64,000 bases of DNA from Perilla frutescens. Lineage: Eukaryota > Streptophyta > Magnoliopsida > Lamiales > Lamiaceae. Made by a program: the position numbers and the translations under genes. The notes under the pieces were generated by a model, which worked only from the letters and a program-made list of their open reading frames with translations, had not been told where the DNA came from and made no database searches. How positions within the stretch are numbered: the stretch's first letter is position 1; each line of letters starts with the position of its first letter. Shown piece after piece: positions 1 through 11,786 of this stretch. The stretch covers positions 21,522,001-21,586,000 of the forward strand of contig BRKX01000011.1 in NCBI GenBank assembly GCA_026008535.1, given 5' to 3'.

Positions 1-266
1 TTCTGGCTAGGGCAAAAAATGGAACTGGAAAAACTGCTGCGTTTTGTGTTCCTGCCTTGGAGAAGATTGATCAAGATAAAAATGCTATTCAAGGTTTAAT
101 TATTACCCATTTGAAGCTTCCTGCAATTGTAGAATCTGAATTTTCTTTGAAGAAATAGGAGCTAAATTTAACTTGCTACAGCTAATGAATTTTGAGAGGT
201 CAGGACAAATATTGGTATTTATCATCATGTTAGGAGGCAATTGAGTTATGACATTGTACCATGGTG

Positions 267-322
<56 letters not shown>

Positions 323-3244
323 CTCTCGCTCTCTTTGTACACACATGTAGTGGTTTAAATAATGTAGGATAATGGCCACAGTCTTGGTCAATGATTCACG
401 GGGTGAATTTGACATCTCTTTGGTATCTCGTTTGCCTAAAATGCTGAAGAATGTGGTTACATTTCTTTATATTTTAATATTGTCCATATATATTTTTAAA
501 AGAGCACAACTGTGTTGTGGATGCATAAAAGCATTGCTAAGTTCTTTTGCTGCTGTAGTTGTTATTTAATTTGGTTATTTGATTTTAATTTGTTAATGCT
601 TATCTTGATTTTTTTTTTTTATTTAGATGGTTGATGCTAATATTGGTGTCTTATGCATGCATCTTGCAGTTGTTATTCTTGTCCCGACAAGAGAATTGGC
701 TCTTCAAACATCACAAGTTTGTAAAGAACTTGGGAAGCACTTACAAATTCAAGTCATGGCTACTACTGGTGGAACTAGCTTAAAAGATGACATAATGCGC
801 CTTTATCAACCGGTGCATTTACTTGTTGGGACACCTGGAAGAATTCTTGATCTTGCTAATAAGAATGTTTGTGTCCTGAGTGACTGTAGCATGCTTATAA
901 TGGATGAGGTATGCCAATATATTATCTTGTTTGTTAGTAGAGAGTCTTAGGATGTGGAAGAATTGTGGTCTCCTGATATATTGTGATTATTTGTTCTGAC
1001 TTTTTCTTCTTCTTACGATCCCTTCCTTTAATCTTTATGGCATGGAAGATTGAGTATGTGACTGTCATCCCATGCACAATGATTTTATTGAGCATTTGTG
1101 ATGTGTTAAACTTAGAATGTCTAAATGAGTCCAAATATGAAAAACTTTGGGAAAGGTTGCTGTGTCTTGAAAAATAATAATCACTAGAGTAACTCTCCAT
1201 TAGTGGTGGTAGTACTTCTATCTTTATGGCATTGAAGATTGAGTATGTGACTGTCATCCCATGCACAATGATCTATTGAGCATTTGTGATGTGTTAAAAT
1301 TAGAATGTCTAAATGAGTCCAAATATGAAAAACTTTGGGAAAGGTTGCTGAGTTTTGAAAAATAATAATCATTAGAGTAACCCTCCATTAGTGGTGGTAG
1401 TACTTTTATCTGACTTTGTTGGTTCTTTGTATTTGCTTTCTACATAATCATGACAGCACCATTTTCTTGTAGATTTCTGTTTTTTCTATTTATATGCCTC
1501 GTTTTAAACAATGTGTTGTTGATTGAAAAAATCCTAAGAATGTGGGATGGTCATACCCTTATTTTGTTAATTTCTTTCAGGCTGATAAGCTTCTGTCGCC
1601 AGAGTTTCAACCTTCTATCGAGCAGTTAATTCGCTTTATGCCTCCTACCCGCCAAATTCTTATGTTCTCCGCCACATTTCCTGTTACAGTAAAAGATTTC
1701 AAAGATCGCTACCTGCGAAAACCTTATATCATCAACCTTATGGATGAGCTTACCCTCAAGGGTATCACCCAGTATTATGCTTTTGTTGAAGAAAGACAGA
1801 AAGTTCACTGCCTCAACACCCTTTTTTCAAAGGTTTATTATTTAGAATCAACTATTTGGCTGTTCTATTTCTGCCCGGGAATGCCATCTCTGGCGATTAT
1901 GTTTTGATATATGTTATCTTTGGTTCAGCTTCAAATAAATCAGTCTATTATTTTTTGCAATTCTGTGAATCGAGTGGAACTTCTTGCCAAGAAAATCACA
2001 GAACTTGGTTACTCTTGCTTCTACATCCATGCTAAGATGCTTCAAGATCACCGCAACAGAGTGTTTCATGACTTCCGTAATGGTGCCTGCAGGAATCTTG
2101 TCTGCACTGGTATGTTCTGTGTGACTAATTGCTAAGATGTTCAAGCATTTTATGTCTGTCAATTTTTATGTGGATGGATAATCATATCTATCTTTGCTTA
2201 TTCTGGTGGTGGTTCTGGTCACAATGTTGAACAAAAAATAGTGATATTTGTATAAATTCATTCTGATTGAGAAAGCCACCACAAACAATCTTGTTTCTAT
2301 TACTTGCATGGCTAACTGCCTCTACTTTTATCAGGCTCAGGCGTGGGTTCCTTCAATTCTTTCTGTACACTCTCACACACACATGTATACTTTTTCCCCC
2401 TGTACTATTCTTTTGTTGATGTGGTACCGTCTGAACCTTGATCACATTCTTTTTGGTTGAAAGATCATTCTTACTTTGCGTCCACTTCTAAAGTAAAGCA
2501 CCGGTTGGTACTATTATGGATAAAAGTGATGCTCTGCTCTATTACCTTACTTTAGGGTCTCCTCAAGTACTTATGTTGAATGGAATAATTTATTCAACTA
2601 GGGTTATTCCAACTCCAGCAGGCAGCTTTGGATAGGGATGTTGTCTTGATATTTTAGTTGCTAATTGATAGAAATGGCCTGCTTGGGAGTTGGGGTGTGG
2701 CATTTGGTCTCATCTTTTGATTACAATCTCCTACATCTTTTCTTTTCTTTATGATAATTTATGCTCTAAACTATCATATTGATTAATTTTCCCTTTTAAT
2801 ATCGCATTGCAGACTTGTTTACAAGAGGGATAGATATTCAGGCAGTCAATGTGGTAATCAATTTTGATTTTCCTAAGAATTCAGAAACATATTTACACAG
2901 GGTATGTGCTGAGGTTTCTTATTGTTATAATTATTTTTATGAGTTTTCATGTATGCATTTTGTCTGATTTTCTTATAATTATTCATTTTGTGTAAAGGTT
3001 GGCCGATCTGGAAGATTTGGACACCTTGGTTTAGCTGTGAATCTCATCACCTATGAGGACCGTTTCAATTTGTATGCACTTTGTTCCTTATTTTTCTGCT
3101 AGAAACAATGAATAATTCCTTCTTGCTAAAGATGATTTTCTTTTCCAATTTTCATCACCTTTCAGGTATAGGATTGAACAAGAATTAGGAACTGAAATCA
3201 AGCAGATCCCACCGCATATTGATCAAACTATATACTGTCAGTGA
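1..3244 (+). CDS. RH8: DEAD-box ATP-dependent RNA helicase, DDX6/Dhh1 family (RH6/RH8/RH12-like), 3' part
   Basis: This is the C-terminal 334 codons of a Dhh1/DDX6-type cytoplasmic RNA helicase. The family acts in P-bodies in decapping-linked mRNA decay and translational repression. I read exons 1-93, 670-908, 1581-1832, 1929-2109, 2813-2901, 2998-3071 and 3166-3244, all with GT..AG introns and consistent phase. Visible motifs are Walker A AKNGTGKT in the first exon, PTRELALQ, TPGR, DEAD (split as DEA/D over the second intron), SAT, IIFCNS, the TRGID segment and HRVGRSGRFG. The protein ends IDQTIYCQ. No disabling change is seen in these exons. The Q-motif and about 150-170 N-terminal residues lie upstream of the window. 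The family call is firm. The choice among RH6, RH8 and RH12 is not, because they are nearly identical here. Confidence 0.95.
269..335. repeat. (CT)n microsatellite in helicase intron
   Basis: About 65 bp of CT dinucleotide with a few CTCG interruptions, inside the first intron visible here (94-669). It creates spurious Arg/Glu-repeat reading frames on the minus strand. Confidence 0.95.
1031..1410 (+). repeat. Two tandem copies of a ~189 bp intron segment
   Basis: Within the intron 909-1580 the segment starting ATCTTTATGGCAT at 1031 is repeated from 1220, with only scattered differences (for example a 2-3 bp change after CACAATGAT). Both copies end at the TTAGTGGTGGTAGTACTT phrase. It is a local tandem duplication of non-coding DNA that does not touch the exons. 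Confidence 0.9.
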
Positions 3245-4200
3245 TCTGTGGGAGTTCGTAAGATTGGTGAGTTTAGGAACTATTTAGTTTCCAATATGAG
3301 ACGTCTTTATCCAGCAGTTTCATTTATTGCAATTTGCAATCATCCATTATGTTTCTCTCAGGAACCTTTCTAAATCTTCTCTACTTTTCACACTGTGCTG
3401 CTCGCTAATTTTTTTATTTTTTCTGTCAATATTACCTTTTGTGTTGCAGGAAAGTTGCTGCCTGTGGAAGAGGTGAGATGATTGAAAGTGGGGGTTATTA
3501 TGAAATCGTGTTCTTGAAACAGAAACTTTGTATCTGACTCGTAAGGCTGAGATGATGCCAGAATTTCCAAGATATTGGGCGTCTCATGGCCCTTGAACGC
3601 CTAAAGATATGGTATCTATCATATAACCTTCAGGATTATATCATTATTGCTCTAGGTTATGACTTCTCTTATTCTCTATTAACATTAGACAATGCTGATC
3701 CCGTGTTTCTGTATGTTCTATGCCACCAAAAACAAAAAAAAGAAAAAAGACTTTTATACTTTGTACTTTGGATCTTCAATGAAGGAGAAAAAAGATTGAT
3801 TCTGTTTTTTTTTTTTGACTCGTAATAATTTGGTAAAAGATTAGATATTCTGACAGTAGCAGGAGCTGGTTGCTGCAGGTATTTGCGATAGGGCATTGCA
3901 TTTGCAGCCTTGTCAGTGTATTGACTTTATTCTATCCTTTATTTACTTCTCTCGCTAGTTTTTGTTTTTGTTTTTTGTTTTGGTAGAAACACACGCAACC
4001 TTTGTGGCTAGTTTTTTTTGAAAAATTAACCTACAGGATTTGCTTGTTCTAGGTCAAAGCTGATTCTATGCAAATTCAGCAGTGATTCTTTGCTCTACTA
4101 TTTGCTCGTCGTAACCTGTGACTATGTTTGGATATTGATTACTAGCGATGGAAATCACTCGTGTTATATATAACTCATGTATCTTGTTTTGTTAAGCATG
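3245..4200 (+). other. 3' UTR of the helicase gene, probably with one intron
   Basis: After the TGA at 3242-3244 there is no further coding sequence. A likely UTR intron runs from the donor GTGAGT at 3267 to the acceptor TTGCAG ending at 3449, with GAAAGTTGCTG resuming at 3450. The UTR end is not marked by a clear single poly(A) signal, so the right limit is a guess. Confidence 0.5.
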
Positions 4201-4842
4201 CTGAAATCACTCCATCTTGTTTTTGTACATCCCATGCTTCTATGTTACTTGCCCGTGTCCCTCGCGGATGCTGTGCACGTATCCTTATAAAATGAGATGG
4301 GAGATGAAATATTATTTTGAAATTGACGACGAACGACTGTTCGTCTTGTTGTCCTTTTCAAGTGACTTATTTGTGTGCAAGCGTTGTGTTGGACACAAGG
4401 TAAAATGAAAACATGAAGTTGAGGAGTTTCACGATTAGTTGTCGGCTGACGAAGAGGGGTGTGGTACTGGTAGAATGTGAAATAAATGCTAGATAGACTT
4501 GGATTAGAGTTTGTCAACGACATGTTTTTTCTTCACTATTCATTTCAGAAATCTGGTTTGCGCAAAAGTTTTTTAAATTTGTAATTTTTTGGATTCAGTG
4601 TTGGTTATGATAACATTAACAAATAGAGTTTATGGATATTTTGATAAATCCTATAATATTTCTTTTAATTTAGTCACTCAAATTTATCAAAACCATGCCT
4701 CTACGATCAAGAAAAGAAGGCGTTAGGCATTTGCTCTACGATCTATTTCTAGTGATTCATTTTTGTCTACCAAAGCGAACAAGGTGTAAAAGTTTTACCA
4801 ATGAATCGATGTGATTAAAATATATACCCTCTTAATATATAT
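4200..4842. other. Intergenic AT-rich DNA
   Basis: I see no supported gene or repeat here between the helicase 3' UTR and the SINE. Short reading frames on both strands lack recognisable domains. Confidence 0.6.
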
Positions 4843-4990
4843 CGGTGGGGATGGCCTAGTGGTAAAGTGAGGTTGCTTGGAGATTAAAGATCACAGGTTC
4901 GAATCTCTTCAATACCATAGGTCGGGTGTGTGAGTAAAAAAAACCCGTTAGCAACATGATGAAGTGTAAATCAGTGTTTTTTTGACATCT
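4843..4990 (+). mobile_element. tRNA-derived SINE (approximate limits)
   Basis: An RNA polymerase III internal promoter is visible: A box TGGCCTAGTGGT at 4852-4863 and B box GGTTCGAATCT at 4896-4906, with tRNA-like spacing. There is no acceptor-stem pairing and no functional anticodon arm, so it is not a tRNA gene. The non-tRNA body continues to a T-rich tail near 4976-4984. I could not identify a target-site duplication, so the ends are approximate. Confidence 0.7.
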
Positions 4991-4999
4991 AACAATAGC

Positions 5000-5375
5000 G
5001 AAATCAAAAGCATTCACACATTATCTACTTAGATTATCCTTAGTAAAGGAGGGTCGATACATATAGAAATGTTAGATTGTTGTCCCTTTAAAAAAATTAA
5101 TAATAATTAAATTCTTAGTTTATTTTTATTCGATTATAGGAAGTTGGTGCAATTGGTGCAGCACAATTTTTGCATGCAAGTCAGATTGAGAGGGTTTTAG
5201 TTTAAACTTAACTGCCAATTTGTGATTTAATGGCCGCTTTATTACAAACAAAATTAGCTATTGACTAAAGTATTACAGTAATTCCACATGTTCACTCGGA
5301 GTCTCGGACAGCAATTATGTCTACCACGTGTTTTTTTGAGTTGGTCTCTACGACAATGTTGGTCTTGTGGCTATG

Positions 5376-5406
<31 letters not shown>

Positions 5407-6030
5407 AACACAAACACATGCTTGGAGGACTGAGTAAGGGGGAAGTCATTGTCTCCCAAGAATAATTGATGAAGTTTGAATATTGAGTCATGAAAAAAGT
5501 ATATATATTATTAATAAGTACAACAAAGAACATAATTAGGCGTGATTTTCTACTTCAAAGTGATATTTTATTTTTACATATATTATGTGTGTTGATAAAG
5601 GATGTGCAATATGCATTAATAATTAAAACATTCAATACACAAAGTCAAATAGGTGATAACATTAAATGAAATATGAAGAAATGATTGTGAAATAAAATAG
5701 AAGACTAGAGCTGGAAAAATAAAATATCATGATAGGCTAAACTCGTACGAGTGGGTCGTCTACATGCAAATTCACACAATCTAAACAAGTGAAAATATAT
5801 AAAAATAGACGAAACAAAATTGTAATCAAGAAAAAAAACAAGATATAAGGCTATAGTAGTTTTATGGGCAATTTGGAGTATAAATGTATTAAATACCCTT
5901 ATGACACACTTGTTCCCACACCCCAATCATTGGGTAAGTGTACTTTTTATATTTTTTTAATAACTAAACAATAAATGCACACATCTAACATATACACAAT
6001 TCAGATTTAATGTATTTTAGAATTAAAAGG
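5000..6030. other. AT-rich intergenic stretch
   Basis: Apart from the microsatellite at 5376-5418 I see no gene, tRNA or clear mobile element here. Confidence 0.5.
5376..5418. repeat. Compound (CT)n(CA)n microsatellite
   Basis: A run of CT dinucleotides passes directly into CA dinucleotides and then CAAA-type units. Confidence 0.95.
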
Positions 6031-6039
6031 GCCGAAACT

Positions 6040-7180
6040 TAAAGATTGTATAATGATTAATATTTTGAAATTAATGTTATTATAATAACGATAACGATAA
6101 TGTTATTGCGTAACGATAACTTAAAAACAATGACAACGATAATATTATATTATAGAAAATAAGCATAACGATAGGGATATATAATATTGATAGTTTTCAT
6201 AATTTGCAATGTAACGATTATTAATCATAACAAGCATAATTTCAAAATTTGCAATGTAACGATTTTTTTTCCATGATTTGTAATGTAACGACTTTTTTTT
6301 CCCATGAATTACTGCTTAGCATCATCAAGTGAAGAGCGAGGTGACTACCTCCTGAATTACTTCATAATGGTGGTGAACTTTTTAATTATCGTTAATAATG
6401 ATGGTTAGTATAATGGTTAATAATGATGGTTAGTATAATTTTTTATTATCATTAATAACGATAGTTAGTATATTGTTTAATAATGATGGTTAGTTTTAAT
6501 TTAATTATCATTATGGTTAGTTTCAATTATCGTTAATGATTTCATTTGATTAAGGTTAAATAGGGCGTAACAATTATGTTAAATATGTCATAATGATTGT
6601 TGAAAATTACCATAACGATTATTAATAAATTAGCATAATCATAACATTAATTAATAAATTTATGGCCTATTGATGGTTATAACGAGAGTAATAATTAATA
6701 ATCGTTCTAGGATTTTGATAGTTATAATAATCGTTATGGCCTATTAATAATAACGATTATATCATAATTGTTATATAAATTAATAATAATGAAATTGTTA
6801 TAGAACTTATAACGATTAATAATAATCATTATGGCCTATTAATAATAACTTTGCAAAGAGACTAAAAGTTATTCTTTGTTTTAAAAACAATAATAACGAT
6901 TGTTATTATTTTTGAATAGGCCATAACGAAATTAATAGTAACAATTATTATTAATTTTTCTTAAATAAAACTAAAGTTATTGTTATACTTTGTGTAGTAA
7001 TGATTAATTTAGTAATATAAGGCATAACAATTATATCATAATTGGTAACGAATTATTTTAACGAAAGTTATCGTTATACTTTGTTTGATAATGATTAATT
7101 TAATTATATAAGGCATAACGATTATATTATAACTTGTAACAATTTAACTTAACGATAGGAATAATGGTATAACGATACTT
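6040..7180. repeat. Low-complexity block built from AACGAT / TTATTAATAAT words
   Basis: About 1.1 kb of extremely AT-rich DNA in which AACGAT and its variants (TAACGATTA, AATGATGGTTAGTATAAT, CCATAACGATTATTAATAA) recur on both strands without a fixed period. It has no coding potential. It looks like a degenerate short-word repeat, perhaps an old satellite or the interior of a decayed element. Confidence 0.7.
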
Positions 7181-7481
7181 CAAAGAAATATTTTATTCTT
7201 TTGCATGGAAAGTACAAGTGTGTAAGACACTTTTCTGAAAAAGTGGGGAAATATTCAGTTTTTGTGGTCAAATGGTTTAAATATAGTACAAATTGCCCAA
7301 ATAACTCCTATAGTGTTAAAACTTACTGAACTACCCAAATTTTAGAATTAAATTGTCTAGATAAAAATTTCTCCCATCTAACAATGTGATGGTTATATAA
7401 TATATTAAAAGTAGAAGAGATGAAGAAAAGAAAAAGTGAAAGTATTCGTAAGCATTTTTGTTAGGCCACTTTCAACAACAA

Positions 7482-7506
7482 AATATATATATATATATAT
7501 ATATAT
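7482..7506. repeat. (AT)n microsatellite
   Basis: Uninterrupted AT dinucleotide run. Confidence 0.95.
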
Positions 7507-7608
7507 TAATTCCATGTATTTAATAGAGATTTACATTTTCTATTTAAATTATGTTCCCAATCATTTTAGTTGCGGACATTTATTTTGACATGAAATTGCA
7601 CAAGATTA

Positions 7609-7654
<46 letters not shown>
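7609..7654. repeat. (AT)n tract, insertion context of the following element
   Basis: An AT dinucleotide run with one GT interruption. It directly abuts the GGGATCAAGTGAG terminus at 7655. Confidence 0.95.
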
Positions 7655-7890
7655 GGGATCAAGTGAGAACCAAAGTCTCATGTGAGAACAAAGAACCAAT
7701 CTTAGCCATAAATCTAGTTGATTTGAGCGGTCTGGATTGCTTCAAATTTTCGGTGGCAATCTTGTAATTTTTGATAAATTTTAGGGTTGTGAGGTTATTT
7801 ATGTAATTTGATAATTCTAATTAGAACATGTGAATTTCTTCTCTTTCTCCTTCCCGTAAGTTTTCTCTCTCTGGTTTTCCTCTCCTTCTT

Positions 7891-7894
<4 letters not shown>

Positions 7895-7937
<43 letters not shown>
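7895..7937. repeat. (CT)n microsatellite inside the TIR element
   Basis: A CT run within a longer pyrimidine-rich stretch (about 7840-7995) that resembles a plant 5' UTR. Confidence 0.9.
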
Positions 7938-7942
<5 letters not shown>

Positions 7943-8579
7943 TCTTTTTGCTTCTTGTAAATTCTCTCTCCCTCTCTCGCTTCTTTCTGTGAGTTTTTTT
8001 TTGTTCGATGTTCATGGATGAAAACGCCGGTAAATATACAAGTGTGTTGTTGCAGTAAAAACGATGATGTGGAGATGAGGTGAACAACAAGACGATGAGC
8101 TAGACGACGCGTTGGATCTGTGATTCAATTGTAGTTCTGCAGAGATGGCTAAACTTCAGTAGAGAGGAACTGAGAGAGAGACTCATAATTTTTTTGGGTT
8201 TAATTTGTAGATAGGATACTTGAGATTTTGAGTTCATGGGAGATAACTTAGTTATGGAGTTAAGAGTTTTTTTCAATCTGATTAGCACGAGATTAACGAT
8301 AGTATTTGCACGAGGAACACTGTATTAGCACTACTATTATAGGTTTTAGCATTGTTGTAGATTAATTTTAGCATTATTGTGATCATTTTTAACATGATTG
8401 AAAAATATTTTTTTAGCATTAACGTGATTAGTTTTATATTTTTTAATGTGCAAATTATGTTGGCTCCACTTTGGAGTTTGTTTTACTGATTTATGAAATG
8501 GGATTATTTTTGGATTTATTTTGTATGTTGATGAGTTGTATTAATGTTTGTGGGATTTTATTTGAATGGATGAAGGTTT

Positions 8580-8786
8580 TTGAAGGAACATCAACATCCT
8601 GACGAGGATCAGAGACTGCAAACTGAGCTATTAAAGATGTTGAACAATGAGATTGATACACAAGATGTTGAGATATCCCGCCCTGGCCTTGTTTCTGATT
8701 TGATGGAAGTTACAATAGGACCCATGCATTCATCAAACTTCACTTCTTCGCCAGCAGTACAACTAGTTCCCAAGCACGATAGATAG
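8580..8786 (+). pseudogene. Possible captured exon (68 aa reading frame)
   Basis: The reading frame begins MKEHQHPDEDQRLQ and ends VQLVPKHDR before TAG. Its base composition is clearly more balanced than the surrounding AT-rich DNA, and a pyrimidine-rich, UTR-like tract lies about 600 bp upstream. I do not recognise the protein. It is inside a non-autonomous TIR element, so the most economical reading is a fragment of a host gene picked up by the element (Pack-type capture). There is no evidence that it is expressed. It could also be a chance open frame. Confidence 0.4.
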
Positions 8787-9907
8787 CAAATATGGTTTTT
8801 TTTTTTTTCAGACACATTAATTCCTTGAGACTGATTCTATTCATTGTACAAAAAAAGGATCATATCTGTGAAGCATATCTATGTGTGTGTAATATTTTTT
8901 CTTTAATCTACAGCTGTGAAATGACAATTATTTTTGCTTAATAGTTAATTCTACTCCGTTTGATTATTGCTGGAAGACATATAAAACAGAACTACTCGAT
9001 GAGAAGCAATCTAAAGAAAAGGTTAAAGTTTTCTTGAGAAATATAAGTTTTCTTGACAAAAATACAATATAACAAATGAGTATTGTATACTTTTAGCACT
9101 ATTGTGAACTATTTTAGCACTGTTGTAACCTTGCTTAGCACTACTGTGAGCTATTTTAGCACTGTATTCCTTTTATTAATAACTTACTTTGATATGATTG
9201 GAAGTTGAAACATGATAATAAGCCTAGTTAATTATGAGTCCAATTAGCATGCAATTTGAAACTCTTAATGAAAAGTTGAACATGTTAAAGAGATGGTTTC
9301 AAGATATCAAAGTATAGCCGAGCCTCTCTAAAGTTTATAGGCTTCTTGAGAAATACTTGAAACTCAAATTTGGGGAGATCTAAGAAATTTGCCTTATTTG
9401 TAGATTACAAGATTCCAGATGAGTTTAAAATTTAAGACACAAATACAATATAACAAATGAGTCTTGGAAATGAAATTCCACTAGGTAATTGCTACTTTTA
9501 TTCAAGAATATTATGTGAAATCTTGTTTTATTAGTTTTATATATGTATGATCGATCGATCTTCTGCAGGTGATAAGGCAAGAGAAAGAAAAAAAGATTAG
9601 ATTAAGTAGAGGTAGTCATGCTAAACAAGGGTCATGCTGGTGCTAAAATAAGTCATGATAGTGCTAAAATAGGAAATGACAATGCTAAAACTCTAAATTG
9701 AAAAATATACTCGTGAATTACATATACATTGAAATTTCTGATTTTACCCTTACTAAGATTCAGGGGTAGCGAAGTTGGACGTTATTATAATTATGCCACT
9801 GTGTTTTTTAAAATTTTAGAACAGATCTTGATCGTCCAAATAGACGAAATCTATGGCTGAGATTGGTTCTCGGTTCTCACATGGGGTATGGTTCATTCTG
9901 GAACCCA

Positions 9908-9911
<4 letters not shown>

Positions 9912-9950
<39 letters not shown>
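9912..9950. repeat. (TA)n tract between two elements
   Basis: Pure TA dinucleotide separating the right end of the 7655-9911 element from the left arm of the palindrome. Confidence 0.95.
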
Positions 9951-9954
<4 letters not shown>

Positions 9955-11743
9955 AGTGGATCAAATGAGAATTCATCATCCCTCATGTGAGAATTGAGAA
10001 CTTATCTCATTCATCCATTGTTTTGATTTAGATGACTAAGATTTGGTCAATTTTTGGTCAAAAGCAGTGGCAAACTTGTAATATTTGAGAAACCTAGAAA
10101 AGCATAATTTTCGGAAATCATATAGGCAACACTTTAAAATCGTTGTCTATTCTTATAAATTTCGCTATGCTAAAATGAGAGTACTATCATGCTATTATGA
10201 ACATATATACATGCTAATATGAATATATATGCATGCTAGTATGAACAGATAATGTCCTATTATTAATGAACACTACTACTGCTATTATGAGTAAAATTTA
10301 TATGTTTTATGAATATTTTTTCATGCTGTTATGAATATTTTTTCATGCTATTATGTGTATACTTCCATGTTATCATGAATATTTTATCATGCTATTATAA
10401 GTTTAACATCACGTTATTACGAAAAAATATATTTTCGAATAAGCATATAAACAATGGATCTTAAATGAAAGAGCATGAAAAGAGCTTTAATTTGATATAT
10501 AATTTGAATTAATCTAATGAAAAATGAGCAAGTTATGGATGTTTAAAGTTTAAATAAATTTTGTGTAAGGATGCTGATGTCAACTTTGACCAGGGTAAGT
10601 TTGATTTCCTCATATTTACCATTATGCCATTGCCTTTTTATTTAAATCTGGACCATCGAGATTAAAACATTGTGTGGTTGACATGGGAATTGGTTCTCAT
10701 GTGAACTATACCCTATATATATATATATATATATATGATTTGGTTCAAATAGGTACTAGTCTTCATGTGAGAACTAGGAATAATGCTTATTTACTATGAA
10801 TTTATAACTTACTTTATTATATTTTAGTGCTAGTTTTTTTAAAAAAATTTATAGCTTATCTTGTTATATTTTAGTGTTAGTGTTAATAGTACTAAAATAC
10901 AAAAAGGTAAGATATAAAATCATAGTAAATAAGCACCGTTCCTAGTTCTCACGCAAGCACAGTCCTCATTATAACCCACCCATATTTATATATATATAGG
11001 GTAGGGTTCACATGAGAACCAATCCCCATGTGAGAACTAGGAACTAATCTCAACCACACAATACTTTGATCTAAATGGTCCAGATTTAAATACAAAGGCA
11101 GTGGCATAATGGTAAATATGAGGAAGTCAAACTTACTCCTGGTCAAAGCTGACATCAACATCCTTACACAAAATTTATTTAAACTTTAAACATCCATAAC
11201 AAGCTCATTTTTCATTAAATTAACGCAAATTATATATCAAATTAAAGCTCTTTTCGTACTCTTTCATTTAAGATCCATTGTTCATATCTTTATTCAAAAA
11301 TATATTTTTCCATCCATAATAGCGTGATGTTAAACTCAAAATAGCATGACAAAATATTCATAATAACATGGAAGTATACACATAATAATATGAAAAAATA
11401 TTCATAAAATACATAAATTTTACTCATAATAGCAGTAGTAGTGTTCATTAATAGCAGGACATTATCTGTTCATACTAGTATGCATATATATTCATATTAG
11501 CATGTGTATATATTCATAATAGCATGATAGTACTCTCATTTTAGCATATTGAAATTTATAAGAATAGACAACGGTTTTAAAGTGTTATCTATATGATTTT
11601 CCAAAATTATGCTCAAATATTACAAGTTTGCCACCGCCTTTGATCAAAAATTGACCAAATCTTAACCATCTAAATCAAAGTAATGGATAAATGAGATGAG
11701 TTCCTAGTTCTCATATAGGGGATGAGTTCTCATTTGATCCGCT

Positions 11744-11745
<2 letters not shown>
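9951..11745. repeat. 1.8 kb near-perfect palindrome (inverted pair of TIR elements)
   Basis: The segment 9952-10713 reappears in reverse complement at 10999-11745. For example the TGGTCAAAGTTGACATCAGC-type word and the AATGGATCTTAAATGAAAGAG-type word occur in both arms in opposite orientation. The centre, 10737-10980, is itself an inverted repeat around about 10855, with CATGTGAGAACTAGGAA on the left and the TTCCTAGTTCTCACGCAAG form on the right. Outer ends and internal junctions lie in (TA)n tracts. Arms carry arrays of CATGCTATTATGAATAT-like words. No coding capacity was found. Confidence 0.9.
10737..10980. mobile_element. MITE-like hairpin at the centre of the palindrome
   Basis: An approximately 244 bp foldback element: the left half GATTTGGTTCAAATAGG.. 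pairs with the right half ending ..CTCATTATAACCCAC. The shared TGAGAACTAGGAA and TGCTTATTTACTATGA words mark it as the same family as the flanking arms. Confidence 0.7.

Positions 11746-11782
<37 letters not shown>
11746..11782. repeat. (TA)n tract
   Basis: TA dinucleotide run between the palindrome and the next element of the same family. Confidence 0.95.

Positions 11783-11786
<4 letters not shown>

Larger units (their letters stand above)
7655..9911 (+). mobile_element. 2.26 kb terminal-inverted-repeat element inserted in a (TA)n tract
   Basis: The left end starts GGGATCAAGTGAGAACC and the right end, read in reverse complement, starts GGGTTGGGTTCC. The two then align for about 85 bp through the shared words CATGTGAGAAC, GAGAACCAATCT and AGCCATA. 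Both ends abut (TA)n tracts (7609-7654 and 9912-9950). The interior has no transposase. It has a CT-rich leader-like stretch, one short reading frame at 8580-8786, and clusters of TAGCAC/GTGCTAAAA words at about 8285-8420, 9095-9170 and 9620-9690. It is a non-autonomous DNA element of the same family as the units at 9951-11745 and 11783. The superfamily is uncertain because (TA)n hides any target-site duplication. Confidence 0.8.

Noticed and set aside
103..415. Minus-strand frames with long Arg-Glu runs
   Set aside because: Translation of the (CT)n microsatellite within a helicase intron. The same explanation holds for 5348-5533 and 7821-8090.
3586..4523. Short frames downstream of the helicase
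   Set aside because: They lie in the 3' UTR and intergenic DNA, lack domains, and are no longer than chance frames here.
4846..4918. Functional tRNA gene
   Set aside because: A and B boxes are present but there is no acceptor stem or proper anticodon arm. A SINE fits better.
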